NCBI RefSeq assembly: GCF_019599145.1
Contig: NZ_CP080647.1
Span: 4,402,001-4,466,000, forward strand
From: Streptomyces akebiae
GTDB lineage: Bacteria > Actinomycetota > Actinomycetes > Streptomycetales > Streptomycetaceae
Reading direction: 5' to 3'
DNA length: 64,000 nucleotides
Below the pieces are notes generated by a model. It was not told where the DNA came from and made no database searches. It saw nothing but the letters and a program-made list of their open reading frames with translations. A program made the translations under genes and the position numbers. Shown piece after piece: positions 59,516 through 64,000 of the stretch. Position 1 is the stretch's first letter. Each line of letters begins with the position of its first letter.

Positions 59516-61921
59516 CTACGAAACCACCGCTGGATCCGCCGACTTGGCCATCCGCTCGGAGTTGCCTTCGTCACCCACGGCGATCCCGCGTCGCTTGGAC
59601 ACGTACACCGCGCCGACGATGACGGCGATCGAGGCCACGGCGATGGCGACCCGCAACGCGACGCTCTTGTCCTCTCCGTAGCTGAACTGGACGACGGCGG
59701 GCGCGATGAGCAGTGCGACCAGGTTCATCACCTTCAGCAGCGGGTTGATGGCCGGTCCCGCCGTGTCCTTGAACGGGTCCCCGACGGTGTCGCCGATGAC
59801 GGTCGCGGCATGGGCCTCGCTGCCCTTGCCGCCGTGATGGCCGTCCTCGACGAGCTTCTTGGCGTTGTCCCACGCACCACCGGAGTTGGCGAGGAACACC
59901 GCCATCAGCGTCCCGGTCCCGATCGCACCGGCGAGATACGCGCCGAGCGCGCCGACCCCGAGCGAGAACCCGATCGCGATCGGCGCCATGACGGCGAGCA
60001 GACCGGGCGTGGCCAGTTCCCGCAGGGCGTCCTTGGTGCAGATGTCGACGACCCGGCCGTACTCCGGCTTCTCGCTGTAGTCCATGATCCCGGGGTGCTC
60101 GCGGAACTGCCGCCGCACCTCGTAGACCACCGCGCCCGCCGACCGTGAGACCGCGTTGATCGCCAGCCCCGAGAAGAGGAAGACGACCGCGGCACCCGCG
60201 ATCAGCCCGACGAGGTTGTTGGGTTGCGAGATGTCCATCATCAGGTTCATGGGCGCGCCTTCGCCGGAGACCTTCTCCCCGACGTCGTTCGCGGCCGTGA
60301 GGATCGCGTCCCGGTACGAGCCGAAGAGCGCGGCGGCGGCGAGGACGGCCGTGGCGATGGCGATGCCCTTGGTGATGGCTTTGGTGGTGTTGCCGACGGC
60401 GTCCAGGTCGGTGAGCACCTGCGCACCCGCGCCTTCGACGTCGCCGGACATCTCGGCGATGCCCTGCGCGTTGTCGGAGACCGGCCCGAAGGTGTCCATG
60501 GCCACGATGACGCCGACCGTGGTGAGCAGGCCGGTGCCGGCCAGCGCCACCGCGAACAGCGCGAGCATGATCGACGTACCGCCGAGCAGGAAGGCCCCGT
60601 AGACGCCGAGGCCGATCAACAGGGCGGTGTAGACGGCCGATTCGAGACCGATGGAGATACCGGCGAGGACGACGGTGGCCGCGCCGGTGAGCGAGCTCTT
60701 GCCAATGTCCTTGACGGGACGCCTGCTGGTCTCGGTGAAGTAGCCGGTCAGTTGCTGGATCAGCGCGGCCAGCAGGATGCCGATGGCCACGGCGACGACC
60801 GCGAGGACCCGCGGATCGCCCTCGTGACCCGCGATCGCCGTGTCCGTGACCCCTTCGAGGTCGGCGTACGACGAGGGCAGATAGGCGTAGACGGCGATGG
60901 CGACGAGCACCAGCGAGATCACCGCGGAGATGAAGAACCCGCGGTTGATGGCGGACATGCCGCTGCGGTCGGTGCGGCGGGGTGCCACCGCGAAGATGCC
61001 GATCATCGCGGTGATCACGCCGATCGCGGGCACGATCAGCGGGAACGCGAGTCCGGAGTCGCCGAACGCCGCCTTGCCGAGGATCAGCGCGGCGACGAGC
61101 GTCACGGCGTACGACTCGAAGAGGTCGGCCGCCATGCCCGCGCAGTCGCCGACGTTGTCGCCCACGTTGTCGGCGATGGTCGCGGCATTGCGCGGATCGT
61201 CCTCCGGAATGCCCTGCTCGACCTTGCCGACCAGGTCGGCGCCGACGTCGGCGGCCTTGGTGAAGATGCCGCCGCCGACCCTCATGAACATGGCGATGAG
61301 CGCGGCTCCGAGGCCGAAGCCCTCCAGCACCTTCGGTGCGTCGGCCGCGTAGACGAGGACCACGCAGGACGCGCCGAGGAGGCCGAGCCCCACCGTGAAC
61401 ATGCCGACGACGCCGCCGGTGCGAAATGCGATCTTCATCGCCTTGTGCGAGACGGCGGTGAGATCCTTTTCCGGCTCACCTTCCGCCGGTGTCGCTTCCC
61501 GGGCCGCCGCGGCGACGCGCACATTGCTGCGCACGGCGAGCCACATACCGATATAGCCGGTGGCCGCCGAGAACGCCGCGCCGATCAAGAAGAACACCGA
61601 TCGCCCGGCGCGCTGATTCCAGTCGTCCGCGGGCAGCAGCATGAGCAGGAAGAACACGACGACGGCGAATACGCCGAGCGTACGCAACTGCCGTGCCAGA
61701 TAGGCGTTCGCGCCTTCCTGGATGGCCGTCGCGATCTTCTTCATGCTGTCGGTGCCCTCACCCGCCGCGAGCACCTGGCGCACCAGGACCCCGGCGACGA
61801 CGAGTGCTGCCAGGGCCACGACGCCGATCACCATGACGATGATCCGGTTGTCGTCGGTGAGCACCGCGGCTGCGAAGTTCGCGGTGTGGTCAAACCTTTG
61901 AGGGGTAGAAAGCCCCGCCAT
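59516..61921 (-). CDS. hppA: Membrane-bound proton-translocating pyrophosphatase, K+-independent type
   Basis: An 801-aa integral membrane enzyme with about 16 helices that couples pyrophosphate hydrolysis to proton export. Substrate-binding motif TKAADVGADLVGKVE, NVGDNVGDCAGMAADLFESYA, and the ion determinant GNTTKAITKG where the Lys marks the K+-independent class. The C-terminal half repeats the acidic motif (DTVGDPFKDTAGPAINPLLKV). It recovers energy from biosynthetic pyrophosphate. AGGAGG is 4 nt before the ATG, and a -10-like TACAAT lies at 61964-61969. Neighbours match the Streptomyces core order. Confidence 0.95.
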   Translation of the reverse strand: MAGLSTPQRFDHTANFAAAVLTDDNRIIVMVIGVVALAALVVAGVLVRQVLAAGEGTDSMKKIATAIQEGANAYLARQLRTLGVFAVVVFFLLMLLPADDWNQRAGRSVFFLIGAAFSAATGYIGMWLAVRSNVRVAAAAREATPAEGEPEKDLTAVSHKAMKIAFRTGGVVGMFTVGLGLLGASCVVLVYAADAPKVLEGFGLGAALIAMFMRVGGGIFTKAADVGADLVGKVEQGIPEDDPRNAATIADNVGDNVGDCAGMAADLFESYAVTLVAALILGKAAFGDSGLAFPLIVPAIGVITAMIGIFAVAPRRTDRSGMSAINRGFFISAVISLVLVAIAVYAYLPSSYADLEGVTDTAIAGHEGDPRVLAVVAVAIGILLAALIQQLTGYFTETSRRPVKDIGKSSLTGAATVVLAGISIGLESAVYTALLIGLGVYGAFLLGGTSIMLALFAVALAGTGLLTTVGVIVAMDTFGPVSDNAQGIAEMSGDVEGAGAQVLTDLDAVGNTTKAITKGIAIATAVLAAAALFGSYRDAILTAANDVGEKVSGEGAPMNLMMDISQPNNLVGLIAGAAVVFLFSGLAINAVSRSAGAVVYEVRRQFREHPGIMDYSEKPEYGRVVDICTKDALRELATPGLLAVMAPIAIGFSLGVGALGAYLAGAIGTGTLMAVFLANSGGAWDNAKKLVEDGHHGGKGSEAHAATVIGDTVGDPFKDTAGPAINPLLKVMNLVALLIAPAVVQFSYGEDKSVALRVAIAVASIAVIVGAVYVSKRRGIAVGDEGNSERMAKSADPAVVS

Positions 61922-61963
61922 TCGTCCTCCTTGACGCTTGGGCTGAGCTCAAGATGTGGACGG

Positions 61964-61969
61964 ATTGTA
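61964..61969 (-). promoter_or_regulatory. hppA -10 element
   Basis: Complement of ATTGTA gives TACAAT on the minus strand, about 43 nt before the hppA start. A TTGATC lies 13 nt upstream, too near for a normal -35; the -35 is uncertain. Confidence 0.4.
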
Positions 61970-62114
61970 GGGAGGGGAACCTGATCAAAACAGTGCACGG
62001 GAAACGGAATTGGCCTTCACATGCTCTTGAGCAAATGATCCATACCCGACCACGTTACTCGAAAGAAGTAACGCCTCAAAGGCGTTGACACTTGATCAAT
62101 TATCACGTGAATGA

Positions 62115-62132
62115 TCGTGAATTCCTTCACGA
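62115..62132. promoter_or_regulatory. Dyad upstream of hppA
   Basis: TCGTGAA-TTCC-TTCACGA forms a 7-bp inverted repeat with a 4-nt centre, overlapping a duplicated GAATTCC. Located about 195 bp upstream of the hppA start; might be an operator. Confidence 0.35.
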
Positions 62133-62181
62133 ATTCCGGTGTTCCGATGGACGGTGATCAGAATAAATGCCGAACAAAACA

Positions 62182-62210
62182 CGAAGGGCCCTGCTCAGCA
62201 GGGCCCTTCG
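62182..62210 (-). terminator. Terminator of the anti-sigma factor gene
   Basis: Perfect 13-bp stem CGAAGGGCCCTGC / GCAGGGCCCTTCG with loop TCA, about 32 nt after the stop of the gene ending at 62242. Confidence 0.8.
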
Positions 62211-62241
62211 CGGTACTACTTGAAGTTGTGAGAACGGACGA

Positions 62242-62676
62242 TCAGGGCACGACCGCGACCGACGGAGTCGTCGGCCAGGTCATGCGGATCAGCCCGCCGT
62301 TCTCGTCGGCGGTGACCTCCACGTCGTCGACGAGGCCGCTGATGACCGCTAGGCCCATGTCGTCCTCCTCGATCTCGGCGTCCGCATCCCCGCCGGCACC
62401 CGATGACCGGTCACCGGGAACGGCGTGCGGCGCCTCGTCGCCCACCTCGATGGAGAACTGCTTCTCCTCCTCGATCAGCGACACCCGCACCGGCGCCGAG
62501 ATACCGCTGCTCTGATGCAGTCCGACGGCACGGGTGCACGCCTCGCCGACGGCCAACCTGACCTCGTCGAGGACGGCCTCGTCCACTCCGGCCCTGCGCG
62601 CCACCGCTGCCGCCACCAGCCGGGCGGTCCTGACGTGCTCGGGCAGCGCGCTGAAGCGGAGTTCAACGGTGGCCAT
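62242..62676 (-). CDS. RsbW-type ATP-binding anti-sigma factor, BldG partner
   Basis: A 144-aa HATPase-fold protein: LRFSALPEHVRTARLVAAAV, DEVRLAVGEACTRAVGLHQ (N-box region), VSLIEEEKQFSIEVGDEAP, and MGLAVISGLVDDVEV near the end. It would phosphorylate and bind the antagonist BldG and hold a sigma factor inactive. It lies 107 bp downstream of bldG on the same strand, in the conserved order known in S. coelicolor. An acidic insert (GAGGDADAEIEEDD) interrupts the ATP lid. Confidence 0.88.
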   Translation of the reverse strand: MATVELRFSALPEHVRTARLVAAAVARRAGVDEAVLDEVRLAVGEACTRAVGLHQSSGISAPVRVSLIEEEKQFSIEVGDEAPHAVPGDRSSGAGGDADAEIEEDDMGLAVISGLVDDVEVTADENGGLIRMTWPTTPSVAVVP

Positions 62677-62783
62677 GCATCCCCCTCGGAACTACGGGCG
62701 TGCTGTCGGAAGGCCGGACCGCTCGGGCCCGGTCCTCCTCACTTGTCTGTGGCCGTCCGGGCACGGGGCCCGGACGGACGTGA

Positions 62784-63125
62784 TCAGTCAGTGGCCGCCA
62801 CCGCTTCGTCGACCGAGGTGTGAATCGGGAACACCTTGGTCAGACCGGTGATGCGGAAGATCTTCAAAATCCGCTCCTGGTTGCACACCAGGCGCAGCGA
62901 GCCCTCATGGGCCCGTACTCGCTTCAGGCCGCCCACCAGTACGCCGAGCCCGGTGGAGTCGAGGAAGTCGACGCCCTCCATGTCGACGACGAGGTGGAAA
63001 CTCCCGTCGTTGACCAGCTCGACCAGCTGCTCACGCAGCTTGGGCGCGGTATAAACGTCGATTTCGCCACCGACCTCGACGACCGTACGATCGCCGACGG
63101 TACGGGTCGACAGGGACAGGTCCAC
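62784..63125 (-). CDS. bldG: Anti-sigma factor antagonist BldG
   Basis: A 113-aa STAS-domain protein with the phosphorylatable Ser in [19 protein letters not shown] and an N-terminus ([20 protein letters not shown]) typical of BldG. In Streptomyces BldG is needed for aerial hyphae and antibiotic production and is controlled by phosphorylation by an anti-sigma kinase. GTG start with GGAGG 4 nt upstream. Divergent from the helicase gene. Confidence 0.95.
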   Translation of the reverse strand: MDLSLSTRTVGDRTVVEVGGEIDVYTAPKLREQLVELVNDGSFHLVVDMEGVDFLDSTGLGVLVGGLKRVRAHEGSLRLVCNQERILKIFRITGLTKVFPIHTSVDEAVAATD

Positions 63126-63283
63126 GGATCCTCCAGCACCTTGCTATCGAGCGTTCGCCCCTCGGGACACCTCGGCTTGAAAGCCCCCGGGACGGTTCGC
63201 CAGCCGCGATGGCATTCAATCACTTACCGGCAGGCGTGCACGACGCCTTGGCTCCATTGTCCGTCACGCCGGTGACACACTCG

Positions 63284-64000
63284 ATGCCGATGGCCAAGAA
63301 TCACCGATCCGATCGAACCCCGACGGACACCGCCTCCAGCCCTTCGCCGGGCACGGTCCTGGACCGGCTCGCCTCGGGGCCGAGCCGGGCTTCGCGCATC
63401 ACTCATACGGAGCATGTGCCCCCACGTGCGGGCCGCCATGCCGTCTGGCCCGACCGGATCCGACCGGAAGTGGTCGCCGCCGTTCAGGCCGCAGGAATCG
63501 AACATCCCTGGGCCCACCAGGCACGCGTCGCCGAGCACGCGCTGGACGGCGAATCGGTCGTCGTCTCCACCGGCACCGCCTCCGGCAAGTCGCTGGCCTA
63601 CCTGGTCCCGGTCCTCTCCCGCCTTCTGGACGGCTCCGAGGCCCCCAACGGCCGTGGCGCGACCACCCTCTACCTGGCCCCCACCAAGGCCCTCGCGGCG
63701 GACCAGTGCCGGGCCGTGAAGGAACTTTCACAACCTCTCGGAAACGCCGTCCGCCCGGCCGTGTACGACGGCGACACCCCCGTCGAGGAACGCGAGTGGG
63801 TCCGCCAGTACGCCAACTACGTCCTCACCAACCCCGACATGCTGCACCGGGGGATCCTTCCCTCCCACCCCCGCTGGTCCTCCTTCCTGCGCGCCCTGAA
63901 GTACGTCGTCATCGACGAGTGCCACACCTACCGCGGCGTCTTCGGCTCGCACGTCGCCCAGGTGCTGCGGCGCCTGCGCCGCCTGTGCGCCCGCTACGGG
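63284..64000 (+). CDS. DEAD/DEAH-box helicase, 3' end beyond the window
   Basis: Partial: 239 codons visible. Frame reads [12 protein letters not shown], then [36 protein letters not shown] (Q motif and Walker A, GTASGKS), [12 protein letters not shown] (Ia), VLTNPDMLH (Ib/TxPD-type) and [11 protein letters not shown] (Walker B, DECH). This is the LHR/RecQ-like helicase family that follows bldG in Streptomyces (often annotated with a metal-binding or DUF1998 C-terminal part). Start is uncertain: ATG 63284, ATG 63290 or GTG 63272 are in frame and none has a ribosome binding site. Confidence 0.9.
   Translation, partial: MPMAKNHRSDRTPTDTASSPSPGTVLDRLASGPSRASRITHTEHVPPRAGRHAVWPDRIRPEVVAAVQAAGIEHPWAHQARVAEHALDGESVVVSTGTASGKSLAYLVPVLSRLLDGSEAPNGRGATTLYLAPTKALAADQCRAVKELSQPLGNAVRPAVYDGDTPVEEREWVRQYANYVLTNPDMLHRGILPSHPRWSSFLRALKYVVIDECHTYRGVFGSHVAQVLRRLRRLCARYG

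Larger units (their letters stand above)
61922..62241. other. Intergenic region upstream of hppA
   Basis: 320 bp: hppA promoter candidate, an AT-rich stretch with CAAAGGCGTTGACA, the dyad at 62115-62132 and the terminator at 62182-62210. No gene supported. Confidence 0.5.

Overview
The window is high-GC actinobacterial DNA, almost certainly a Streptomyces chromosome. The evidence is the extreme third-position GC bias, GTG starts and ATGA/GTGA stop-start overlaps, rare TTA codons confined to regulatory or accessory genes, and a right-hand block (alpha/beta-hydrolase lipoprotein, holB, tmk fusion, topA, Ser/Thr kinase, hppA, anti-sigma factor, bldG, helicase) in the order known from the Streptomyces core around bldG.

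Region 1 (1-11 kb) is mixed: a polA-like polymerase, a small secreted protein whose ribosome binding site sits in a perfect palindrome, a large AfsR/SARP-type regulator with a dispersed chromosomal repeat translated as its interdomain linker, a family 2 glycosyltransferase, a DUF6000-like protein, a small membrane protein, and a Tat-exported protein with a LacI-family operator upstream. Region 2 (11-13.7 kb) is a decayed ABC-permease/two-component locus: the permease and the histidine kinase have both lost their 5' ends at one junction, the response regulator carries a 44-bp palindrome at its start and a 2-nt deletion before its helix-turn-helix, and a MITE-like element abuts its stop. Region 3 (13.7-15.9 kb) is a saccharopine-dehydrogenase-like oxidoreductase divergent from a GlxA-type AraC regulator.

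Region 4 (15.9-25.5 kb) is a tightly coupled five-gene operon plus a divergent small gene: trypco2 domain protein, trypsin-like peptidase with a NACHT-like segment, PknG-like kinase, VWA/zinc-ribbon protein, four-TM membrane protein and membrane-anchored solute-binding protein. The last four resemble the mycobacterial GlnX-GlnH-PknG sensing pathway; the trypsin and trypco2 parts belong to predicted NTP-dependent conflict systems. I regard this composite as the best candidate for an undescribed signalling or defence system.

Region 5 (25.6-43.4 kb) looks like a biosynthetic gene cluster based on an amino-group carrier protein (LysW type). It has an AfsA/ScbR-like butyrolactone pair, a JadR1-like atypical response regulator, two acyl-CoA dehydrogenases, and a probable ten-gene operon: homocitrate-synthase-like enzyme, LysW/LysX/LysY/LysZ homologues, class I amidotransferase, amino-acid dehydrogenase, acyl-AMP ligase, aminotransferase and FAH-family hydrolase. 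A MerR/MFS pair closes it. TTA codons in the short-chain dehydrogenase, AfsA-like and JadR1-like genes suggest bldA control. The carrier ends in Gln instead of the usual Glu, and the ligase and kinase also deviate at family motifs.

Region 6 (43.6-64 kb) is conserved core: tRNA-Thr(CGT), the hydrolase lipoprotein, DNA polymerase III delta', an MFS-thymidylate kinase fusion, topoisomerase I, a Ser/Thr kinase with a sensor-like exterior, a methyltransferase, a lipoprotein, H+-pyrophosphatase, the anti-sigma/BldG pair, and the start of a DEAD/H helicase that runs off the window.
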